A program made the position numbers and the translations under genes. From Paenibacillus monticola (GTDB lineage: Bacteria; Bacillota; Bacilli; Paenibacillales; Paenibacillaceae), in NCBI RefSeq assembly GCF_009664975.1, contig NZ_WJXB01000017.1, positions 25,475-89,474 on the forward strand: DNA of 64,000 bases, read 5' to 3'. The notes below the pieces were generated by a model, which was not told the DNA's origin, did no database searches, and saw only the letters and a program-made list of their open reading frames with translations. Shown one piece after another: positions 53,263-60,900 of this stretch (its first letter is position 1; every line of letters starts with the position of its first letter).

Positions 53263-53555
53263 TATGCTGTCGAGACTCCTTCGAGTTATCTTATTAAATG
53301 TTTCCATTCTTTTTAGTCTTGTCATCTTTATAGAGATTCGGACTTTAGCATGTTTATCGTCTTTAATGATTTAAAATCTTGTTCGTTTTCCTCATCTCTT
53401 CTGTCCTTTCATATTAATTATCTATACTCTGGATCATATTCGACTATCTATTATTCCCATAATTTGCTCTATCAGGCTTTATACAAATATACCACTACCC
53501 CTAATAAATGGTAATGGCTAATTAGTTCTCTTATATTGTTTCTCTCGATTGCATA
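53263..53555 (-). other. cassette body without recognisable gene
   Basis: The stretch between repeats 5 and 6 keeps the conserved right flank (GCTGTCGAGACTCCTTCGAG) but contains only very short frames on either strand. It is a decayed or noncoding cassette of 412 bp including its repeat. Confidence 0.6.
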
Positions 53556-53710
53556 TAACGTTGTTGTATTCACGAACCCGAGAGGCTTAAAGGCGCGTTA
53601 GCGACTGGGTCGAAGACTTAGCCTCGCAGGGTTGTCTGCCTGATTCCACTTCCTCGAAATCCCTCGGGCAGACCAAGGGGCGACAGCCCCGAAGCGTGAA
53701 TATGGTGTTA
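53556..53710 (-). repeat. attC-like cassette repeat 6
   Basis: 155 bp. Hairpin 1 pairs ACCCGAGAGGCTTA with TTAGCCTCGCAGGGT, a compensatory variant of CACTGGC/GCCAGTG; hairpin 2 GTCTGCC/GGGCAGAC; hairpin 3 GGGGC-GACA-GCCCC; outer GTATTCACG/CGTGAATAT. Confidence 0.88.
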
Positions 53711-53895
53711 TCAGATGTGATTGCCTTCTTCGAGTTACTCTACAACTCACTTCATTAATTACTTCATTTCTCTTCGTTCTTTACATTTTTAGATTTAATT
53801 CTACTCCGAATGCGCCGCAATCCCTATGATCAAAACCAAACTTAGAGTCGGCTCTTAAATTATTTACCCTTTTCTAATTTCCATGTTTCATATTT

Positions 53896-54004
53896 CATTT
53901 TTCATTTTTCATTTTTCATTTTTCATTTTTCATTTTTCATTTTTCATTTTTCATTTTTCATTTTTCATTTTTCATTTTTCATTTTTCATTTTTCATTTTT
54001 CATT
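53896..54004. repeat. heptanucleotide tandem repeat (CATTTTT)15.5
   Basis: About 15.5 nearly perfect copies of CATTTTT in the 470-nt noncoding part downstream of the ankyrin-repeat gene. Because 7 is not a multiple of 3 and the tract is long and pure, copy number is likely to vary by slippage. The rest of 53711-54183 is AT-rich with no clear gene. Confidence 0.95.
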
Positions 54005-54183
54005 AGTGTAACCTAGCAAGGAACACAAACTAACTATGTATTTCAGATTTTACCATCTTTACATTTCTTGTTGTATTGAACTATAAAATTATCCCCTATT
54101 CTTAGCTAGAAAGTGCTTAGAAAAAGGGAATGTATTTTGCGCAGAAAATGCTTATTATATACGTTGAATAAATCGAACATAAG

Positions 54184-55239
54184 TTATCGTTTATAGTCAG
54201 GCTGTTCCAGAGTAATAGGATTCGGATTGCTTAGTACCCAATGCACTGCTAATTCGCACAGTCTCGCAGGTTCATCACTACCATTTCCGTTGTGAAGTTC
54301 TTTCGCTAATGTTACTGCCTCTTGAAATGCAGCAGCATTTAATGGTGTGTTCAAGCTAAAGTATTGTATCAAAGTATTGAGCATTTTACGATATTGATTA
54401 TCCCAGTTGATACCGCCATTATCTAAAATTTCGTATGACACTTTACCTGTAATACGGATAACCTCACCCTGTACGGTTTTCGCATGTCCGTTTGAAGGAA
54501 TGAGTAAATTCCAGAGTTCATTATGTTGCGCCTGCCAGCCCTTTGCTGTTACTGTAATTGAAGAGGCATCGTCATGCGTCTTTCGCTTCTCTACTGGAGG
54601 AACATCAAATAGCTCATATAGACGTGAAAGTGCCACATCGGTTTGATTCAAATATTCTTTATTAAAGCCCTCTCTGTGAAATTCAAAGTCGTTTCCGATT
54701 CGCTTAATAGAGTCTTTCATTTCCGGCGTTACTGTTGTTTCAGCGTTAAGTAAAATATCAGCAACTTCCGCCATATTGACAATATCCGCGTTTCTGCAAC
54801 ATGCCAAAGCTTTTATTAATGGAGTCTGTTTCATCTTATTTTCTGCATTGATATTTGCGCCTTTAGTAACCAACGTTTGAACCGCTTTTGGTTTAAATGA
54901 ACCTGCGGAAGCAAATAAAGGTGTCTCGTTTTGATAATCAATGGCTTCTATATCTGCACCCAAATCAAGCAGCAATTCAGTATTACCGCACCAACTTATT
55001 GTATGACTGTGCAAAGGCGTTTTCCCGTAATTGTCTCTAGCATTTATATCAGCACCCTGTTCCACGAGCCAGCGAACCAATTCATTCGGTATTTTGAAAA
55101 AGCTTAAGGCTGTGGATTTACTGTAACCGCCACGGGCATCCAATTCACATTGGGTAAACACCTCTTTTAATGCTGATATTTCGCCTGCTTTAATTATTTC
55201 ATCAAAATTTTTCGGTAAAGATTTTTTCTTCTTTCCCAT
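54184..55239 (-). CDS. cassette ankyrin-repeat protein
   Basis: 351 residues from the ATG at 55239, with AAGGAGAG upstream. Four ankyrin repeats are visible in the first 160 residues (ELVRWLVEQGADINARDNYGKTPLHSH, TELLLDLGADIEAIDYQNETPLFASA, AVQTLVTKGANINAENKMKQTPLIKAL as pieces). The C-terminal half is helical and unassigned. Ankyrin repeats bind other proteins. It occupies the largest cassette (about 1.75 kb). Confidence 0.82.
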   Translation of the reverse strand: MGKKKKSLPKNFDEIIKAGEISALKEVFTQCELDARGGYSKSTALSFFKIPNELVRWLVEQGADINARDNYGKTPLHSHTISWCGNTELLLDLGADIEAIDYQNETPLFASAGSFKPKAVQTLVTKGANINAENKMKQTPLIKALACCRNADIVNMAEVADILLNAETTVTPEMKDSIKRIGNDFEFHREGFNKEYLNQTDVALSRLYELFDVPPVEKRKTHDDASSITVTAKGWQAQHNELWNLLIPSNGHAKTVQGEVIRITGKVSYEILDNGGINWDNQYRKMLNTLIQYFSLNTPLNAAAFQEAVTLAKELHNGNGSDEPARLCELAVHWVLSNPNPITLEQPDYKR

Positions 55240-55303
55240 ATGTGCTTCTCTCCTTACTTCAGAGTAAATATATCTTTAGTCATTGTCTGGCAATCATTTC
55301 TGA

Positions 55304-55413
55304 TAACGTTGTCGTATTCACGAACCCGTAGAGTTGTCTGCCTGCTTCCACTTCCCCGAATTATCTACTGGCTGACCCAGGGCCGAAAGGCCCGCAGCGT
55401 GAATATATTGTTA
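55304..55413 (-). repeat. attC-like cassette repeat 7 (short form)
   Basis: 110 bp. Right edge GTTAGGC fits the integron core consensus GTTRRRY exactly. Hairpin 1 AACCC-GTA-GAGTT, hairpin 2 GTCTGCC/GGCTGAC, hairpin 3 GGGCCGAAAGGCCC, outer GTATTCACG/CGTGAATAT. Confidence 0.88.
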
Positions 55414-55421
55414 GGCGATGT

Positions 55422-55934
55422 TCATCTCTCCCAGAGTTCGCAATCATAAAAATCAAGACATAAAGACCATCCATCATGTTTGAAGTTCTTCGTGTATTCC
55501 TTTCTTGCGTAATAATCAATATGCTCATGTGCATGATAACCAGGAAACCGTGAGAATAAATCCCTTCCTTCATCGCAAACTGATAATGCATCAAAGGAAA
55601 TATTAATAAATACCTCTTTACTCCCAACTAAGAACAAAGAATCATATTGTTCTTTAATATCAAGATAATCTTTATGTTCACGATACCAGTACCTACTTAA
55701 GTTTCGATCTTCTTCAACTTCATTGGTTAGTTCAAAATTTCCTTGTTTTCTTTCCTTTGTTTTTAATACTACCCTTCTAATTTTCTTCCATTCATTCATA
55801 TTTAATTGAATTGAATGATTTAACAAAATTAGATCATTTGCTTTTGGTTTGTTTGACCATCGACTTAATAAGTATTCAGTTAATGGATTTTTACTCGACC
55901 CAATAAAAAAAATACAATCTTTCTGATTAGCCAC
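55422..55934 (-). CDS. cassette hypothetical protein (second gene of cassette)
   Basis: 170 residues from GTG 55934, directly after the stop of the 55938 gene, so it is probably translationally coupled. No domain recognised; soluble, with IFFIGSSKNPLTEYLLSRWSN at the N-terminus and an aromatic-rich C-terminus (DGWSLCLDFYDCELWER). Together with the small gene upstream it may form a two-gene unit such as toxin-antitoxin or effector-immunity, but nothing in the sequence proves this. Confidence 0.6.
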   Translation of the reverse strand: MANQKDCIFFIGSSKNPLTEYLLSRWSNKPKANDLILLNHSIQLNMNEWKKIRRVVLKTKERKQGNFELTNEVEEDRNLSRYWYREHKDYLDIKEQYDSLFLVGSKEVFINISFDALSVCDEGRDLFSRFPGYHAHEHIDYYARKEYTKNFKHDGWSLCLDFYDCELWER

Positions 55935-55937
55935 AAT

Positions 55938-56105
55938 TTACAAAACTTTCGAAAGGTTAACCAAACAACTCTCATCACCAAGAATTATTGCTCCCTTAAC
56001 ATCTGTACTAATGACATATAAATTAGGAAATGTAATTGTCGGACTTAAGATTCTATATGTTTTCTTCCCTAATGTTACTTCATATTTATAGAATGTAATT
56101 TGCAT
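55938..56105 (-). CDS. cassette small protein (first gene of cassette)
   Basis: 55 residues from the ATG at 56105 (AAGGATG upstream). Beta-rich (MQITFYKYEVTLGKKTYRIL, IILGDESCLVNLSKVL). The stop is followed within 3 nt by the GTG of the next gene. No family recognised. Confidence 0.5.
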   Translation of the reverse strand: MQITFYKYEVTLGKKTYRILSPTITFPNLYVISTDVKGAIILGDESCLVNLSKVL

Positions 56106-56143
56106 TCTTAGTTCATCCTTTATAATTTTAGATGAATTTCGCC

Positions 56144-56300
56144 TAACGTTCTGGTATTCACGAACCCTCACTGGCTTAAGGCAGCGTCAGCTGCTGGGTC
56201 CGACGGACTTAGCCTGTGCAGGGTTGTCTGCTGATTCCGCTTCCTCGAAAACCATCTGCAGACCAAGGGCCGTTAGGCTCGCAGCGTGAATAAGGTGTTA
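56144..56300 (-). repeat. attC-like cassette repeat 8
   Basis: 157 bp. Left edge GCCTAAC fits the integron RYYYAAC consensus. Outer GTATTCACG/CGTGAATAA; hairpin 1 AACCCTCACTGGCTTAAG/CTTAGCCTGTGCAGGGTT; hairpin 2 GTCTGC/GCAGAC; hairpin 3 GGGCCGTTAGGCTC. It supplies the last codons and stop of the upstream cassette gene. Confidence 0.88.
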
Positions 56301-56791
56301 GCGGAGTTATAGGCTTCTTCGTATAAACTCACACAATCTTTATATTTCCCTAGGTCATTTATTGCTTCATTTCTAATTTGTTCAACACTTCCGTATATCC
56401 CTTGAAAAGCTAAATAATAACTATCATCTAATCGATCTAGCATGTGGAGTACTTCTTCACTTATTGTAAAAGCACTTCCTTGTAAAAGGAGACTAGAAAT
56501 ATAACCAAAAAATTTATCTTCTGTTATTTTTCCAGTTTCAAGTTTTATTACTAACAAACCAAGTAACTTAGATAACGGTGCGTCTATGTCGTATTTCCCA
56601 TAAATCTCTTTAAGAATACTTAGAACTTCATTTAATGTTCTTTCCCTAGAAAGAGATACTTCTATTAATTCATAAGGGTAAGTGTCATCAGCAATAATTG
56701 AATCTGCCCATTCAATTATTGCCTCCTTGTTGCATAACCCAATTGCTAAGCACAAATAATAGTAACCAGCTAAATCTCTTATTGATCTCAT
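56273..56791 (-). CDS. cassette hypothetical protein whose stop lies inside the repeat
   Basis: 172 residues from the ATG at 56791 (GGTG upstream). Helical and acidic (RDLAGYYYLCLAIGLCNKEA, LNEVLSILKEIYGKYDID, LGLLVIKLETGKITEDKFFG). The final residues SANTLFTLRA and the TAG-type stop are encoded by repeat 8, showing gene and site have been joined. No family recognised; possibly an immunity-type protein. Confidence 0.65.
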   Translation of the reverse strand: MRSIRDLAGYYYLCLAIGLCNKEAIIEWADSIIADDTYPYELIEVSLSRERTLNEVLSILKEIYGKYDIDAPLSKLLGLLVIKLETGKITEDKFFGYISSLLLQGSAFTISEEVLHMLDRLDDSYYLAFQGIYGSVEQIRNEAINDLGKYKDCVSLYEEAYNSANTLFTLRA

Positions 56792-56820
56792 GTTTTTCAC
56801 CGATTTTCTAGAATTTCGCC

Positions 56821-56976
56821 TAACGTTCTGGTATTCTCGAACCCTCACTGGCTTAAGGGGCGTAAGCCCCGGGTCCGACGGACTTAGCCAGTGCAGGGTT
56901 GTCTGCTGATTACACTTCCACGACAAACCTCTTGCAGACCAAGGGCCGAATGGCCTGCAGCGTGAATACGGTGTTA
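56821..56976 (-). repeat. attC-like cassette repeat 9
   Basis: 156 bp. Left edge GCCTAAC fits RYYYAAC. Outer GTATTCTCG/CGTGAATAC, hairpin 1 AACCCTCACTGGCTTAAG/CTTAGCCAGTGCAGGGTT, hairpin 2 GTCTGC/TGCAGAC, hairpin 3 GGGCCG-AAT-GGCCT. Confidence 0.88.
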
Positions 56977-57014
56977 TATGATGTCAGCGCCTTCTCGAAT
57001 TTACCCACAATAAA

Positions 57015-57332
57015 TCATTCTCTCAAATCAATTATCCAGTTATATTCTTTAGCTATTTCATTAGTAATTTGTAAGATTGTATCCTCTATTTCTTTATTCG
57101 TTCTTACTGGAAGATCGATTTCTATTAAATTAATCTCTTCAATTCCATCAAGTGTATCAAATGCATAGCTTCCATTTAAGTTAGCTATCAATCCAGTTAT
57201 TCTAATCAGTTCTCCACATATTTCTTATGAAAATCTTAATCTATCAACTTTAGTGAGACCAAGTGATTGACTTAAGAATTGTTCGATTTCATTGGTTTTA
57301 ATTGTTGTCCTGTATTGCTCGGAATAAATCAT
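57015..57332 (-). pseudogene. cassette gene with in-frame stop
   Basis: 106 codons from ATG 57332 to TGA 57015: MIYSEQYRTTIKTNEIEQFL..., LRFS, TAA (57227-57225), EICGELIRITGLIANLNGSY..., ending WIIDLRE. One nonsense codon interrupts an otherwise open frame. It is the first cassette of the array in the direction of transcription. Family not recognised. Confidence 0.75.
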
Positions 57333-57413
57333 TATATAGTCATACAGATAAAACACCACCTATTCCAAGTAGATCTTCAATTTTGTTTTATCTCTTAAAG
57401 CGCTGATTTCATA

Positions 57414-57442
57414 TAACATCTTATTTACGAACTTTGTAAATA
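57414..57442 (-). repeat. degenerate repeat at right end of array
   Basis: The flank CGCTGATTTCATATAAC matches the flank before repeat 2, and TAACATCTTATTTACGAA resembles the left arm, closing with TTGTAAATAA. The three hairpins are missing, so this is a deleted copy. Confidence 0.5.
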
Positions 57443-57476
57443 ACTCCATGTGTAGAATATTCGCGAAATTATTGTG

Positions 57477-57531
57477 CTATCCTGCCCGTTCGCTTAATGA
57501 TGCATCTTAAGTCTAATACTTTATTTTCTTT
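57477..57531. repeat. right copy of array-bracketing direct repeat
   Basis: CTATCCTGCCCGTTCGCTTA (57477-57496) and a tail TCTAATACTTTATTTTCT match the copy at 49613-49665 in the same orientation. Confidence 0.8.
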
Positions 57532-57570
57532 CACCACTCGACAAATTGAATCCATACTTCCCCCACCAAA

Positions 57571-57612
57571 AAAAAGTGGTCCCGCATGATTCTAGATCAT
57601 CGGGACCACTTC
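57571..57612 (-). terminator. terminator at the Tn7-like/cassette boundary
   Basis: On the minus strand AAGTGGTCCCG, loop of 14 nt, CGGGACCACTT followed by TTTTTT. It would stop minus-strand transcripts coming from the KAP gene side before they reach the cassette array. Confidence 0.85.
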
Positions 57613-57640
57613 AGTTGATGTTTAGTTATTACTAATCGAG

Positions 57641-57709
57641 CTTCAGGAACCAACTATTTTGTAAAAGCACCAACATGTATCTAGACACCAACTTTAATGT
57701 CAAAGAACA
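57641..57709 (-). mobile_element. inverted pair of TnsB-like sites with TGT tip (element end facing left)
   Basis: On the minus strand TGTTCTTT then GACATTAAAGTTGGTG (57701 down) gives a Tn7-like tip at 57709, and TACAAAATAGTTGG (57663 down) is a second site nearly identical to the Tn7 site core ACAAAATAGTTGG. Orientation implies an element lying to the left, which would include the cassette array. Confidence 0.55.
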
Positions 57710-57723
57710 CATCGGAAATGACT

Positions 57724-57803
57724 AGCGGTTCACAAGTTTTTTTACTAGTTCACGACTTTCTTTACTGGTTCGTGACTTTTTTTACTGGTTCACAACTTTT
57801 ATT
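57724..57803 (-). repeat. four 20-bp tandem repeats, TnsB-site-like
   Basis: Units start at 57724, 57744, 57764 and 57784, for example ACTGGTTCACAACTTTTATT. On the minus strand each reads AAAGTTGTGAAC or a variant, like the TnsB core. Four contiguous sites recall the four overlapping TnsB sites of the Tn7 right end. Confidence 0.75.
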
Positions 57804-57811
57804 TCACCAGA

Positions 57812-57954
57812 TGTTCAATGACATTAAAGTTGTGAAGTGAAAATCCCTTATGTATCAAGGGGTTTTCTTATTTTCAAAAATATTCGAATTACATTAAAGT
57901 TGTGAAGTGATGCTGGCTCGAAATTATCAGTGACATTAAAGTTGTGAAGTTAAA
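57812..57954 (+). mobile_element. Tn7-like left end: TGT tip and three spaced TnsB-like sites
   Basis: Tip TGTTCAAT at 57812 is followed by GACATTAAAGTTGTGAAGTG at 57820, with copies at 57890 and 57932. Tn7 has TGT, five bases, then GACAAAATAGTTGGGAACTG at its left end and three spaced sites. The match is about 16 of 23 positions with the same tip spacing. The body extends right, towards the KAP and TnsD-like genes. Confidence 0.7.
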
Positions 57955-57984
57955 GTTGAGCGTTTCTGGCAATAGTTCTTCAAC

Positions 57985-60900
57985 CTAAGTTGATGGTAGA
58001 ATATTTTTACGATTACTCACTCTTTTCGCGTTTGAAAGAACCTCCCCGTATGCTTCTTGTAATAACTTATTTTCATCATTACTGTCTCGATAACTCTTAA
58101 CACGATCAACAAATGTATTCCATATTCCCGGATCTCCCTGCTTACGAAGTTCAGGCTTCATTTTAAATAAATTCGCCATTTGTACTATCTCTTCTATATC
58201 TTTACGCTGAAGTATTTTCGTAAACCCAACATTTATTAGCTCATTAATGTAATCCTTTGACATTTCGGTCACATGTTCAAAGATTACTACCGAGAGCAAA
58301 TTCAGAATATCTTTTACAGAATTATCTGTCTGGTTGATGTGACTTCTTATTTTAAGGATAATGCTTTCTTTGTGAGAATTATCAACAACAGAGAACAATT
58401 TAATAATGTCATCTTTATATTCATCTAATTTGTCTATGACTAGCATATATAGCAAATCAGCATAGTCAACGCCTAAAGCGAAGTTGGAGAATAAATCAAC
58501 AAACTCAATGAAAAAATTATAAAAACTATTTTTTTCTGTAAAAGCTCTTTCCCAGAATTCTTTACTAAGTTTCTTTAGATTAGTAGTAATCCAGTTCAAT
58601 ACAATCTTTCTACTATTTCCTTCAATTATTAAAATCACTTTTCGATAAAGTCCAACATTCTCAGCTATAAAATCAGAATTGATTAGTGTATTAATAAACT
58701 CATCCTGACTTAGAAATTGTAGTAATATATCGTGAATCTCATCAATCGAAACCTTATCCATTAGATGATAATACTTTACTATAATATTATAATTTAAATT
58801 CTTGTGGCAAAATTCTCTATCCTTTAATACCTCATTAAGAATTATTTCAGCCAACTGCGAAGAATAACCTTCAATTTTTTGTCGTGAAAAAATGATTTCA
58901 ATATCAACATTATTTTTAAATTCTTCAACCATAGCTTCAACTATAGCTATATATTGATAAGGATATTCAATTAAATTTTGAATCAAATTTATACCGTTTG
59001 ATGAGTTCCCTATGTGCTGCCTTAGTGATAAAGTTGGATTACTAATAAAGATTGAACAAAGTATCGTCCCTGAAAGTTCATAAAGCGCATGCTGGTTAGA
59101 ATAAGAATAGAAGTTAAATAAATATGAATCTAAATTCAATCTCGTCTCTTCTATTATATCGTTCGGGTATGACATGATTCTCAATACAGCTAGGTGGAGT
59201 GATAACAGTGTATTTAATTCATCTGGGCTTTGAACACTGGTACCTAGCTGCAAAATCCTATTGTTGATATCCCGAATTATTTCATTATCAGGAGACAACA
59301 ATGAAATTGAATACAAGCTATCCAACACTATTTCTTCTTTAAAAGTTGCCTTACCATTACTTATCCTGCTACTTAGTTCATGCTTTACTTTTAACGGGTC
59401 AATGGAGTAAGAAGATAATAATTTCACCGTATTTAATAAATTAATATCTTTTAAAGCCCCTACGAATTCAAATATTGAGGTTTCATTAGCCGGATTAGGT
59501 ATAGAACGAATTAAATCCAAATAATCATTATTCTCCAAATAACTAATCACATAGCTAATTCCCTGTAACCATTCGTCTACTGAAGAATTATCAAAATCCT
59601 CAATTGCGTTAATTTGAGACAACATATTCTTCTTCACCTCTATATTTGCTCTCTTTAATAATTCAGCATAACCTATCCCTGCACGTTTACTTGCTATGTG
59701 CCAATCTGTTTTTTTATTAACCCCAGCGATAAGAGTTCTCCAAACTTTATTATTTCCTTTTAAATTTTCGCTACCTTCTGGAATATCCGACAATGCATAA
59801 GCTGCTTTTACAAGTGAGGCAGAATCCTTAACAAAACTCTCCTGTTCTTCAAGGACTACTCTTTCTAACACATCATAAAAACCATGAGTCCCTATCAATT
59901 GTTTTAATTCTTCTCTTTCCCCCATTAGAAGAGCAGTAGTTATCCTTGGACCCATAATAATTTGTAATGCATCCTCTTTTCCAACATTTAAGTATAATGC
60001 AGCCATGTTGTTAAAAAATTCATTACTTAATAAATATGAGTATCGATATAAGACCGACATCTTTTCTTCTTTAAGCAACTCTATATACACATCGATATCT
60101 AAAAGGCCCATTGCAACATAAAAGGCTTGATCCGCCAATGGTATAGTGTCTTCCCAAATCCTATGTATAACTGCTATTTGATTCAAAAATAATTTTATCT
60201 TTCTTGGAGTTATTACTTCATCTCCACTTTCTTTAACGAAATAAAGCAAGAAAACTTGGTAAACATCATGAAAATCATCTGTGTTTTTGTGATTAGGCAG
60301 AACCTCGTTTTGTAAAAGCTTTGCCATATAGTTTTTCCATTTCGAAAGAGCCGGTGGGGGAACATCGAATTTAATTTGTACAGTTTTATCTATCAATGAA
60401 TTAACTAATAATTGTGGCTTTGATTTTAACGCATTATCGGAATTTTTATGTAAAGTATTTTCAAGTGCAATTTTATCAAACGGTAAGACTAACCAAAATC
60501 TATTCTTCCAATCTTCTTTAGTAGTTGCATCAAGAAAAGTACGCATCGTTGACCATGTTTTTAATAAATCATCTGCAGACAATCTATCTAAATTATCGAT
60601 AACCAATACTAACTTTCTTTTTGGATATTTAGATAATACGGTTCCTAGAATTTTATTAAATTCAATTTGGAACTCAATAGATGTTGGTTCTGGATTTTCG
60701 AATGTCTCAGTTTTAGTCACTGTTTCAACCTTGTTTAAAAACAGGGATAAAATATTAAGCTTGTTATTTTTATCTTTAGGTTTAATTAGGTATATAAAAA
60801 AAAGTAAAATCGGACTTAATCCAAACAAAACGAGTAAGGCTACTAAATATGGCACAAGATTTGGGCTTATATATGGAATGACCTGCCATGTTAATCCGAG

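Noticed and set aside
51946..55449. Plus-strand frames crossing the repeats (for example near 51946-52224, 53062-53316 and 55240-55449)
   Set aside because: They arise from translating the repeats themselves (shared VCLLPL-type peptides) and lack ribosome binding sites.
50462..56976. Cassette repeats as terminators or ordinary REP/BIME elements
   Set aside because: Too long and branched, lack T-runs, and have a strict one-per-gene, same-strand placement.
57724..57954. Repeats near the KAP gene as a CRISPR array
   Set aside because: The 20-bp units are contiguous with no spacers, and the other three sites are unevenly spaced and match transposase-binding sites; no cas gene is present.
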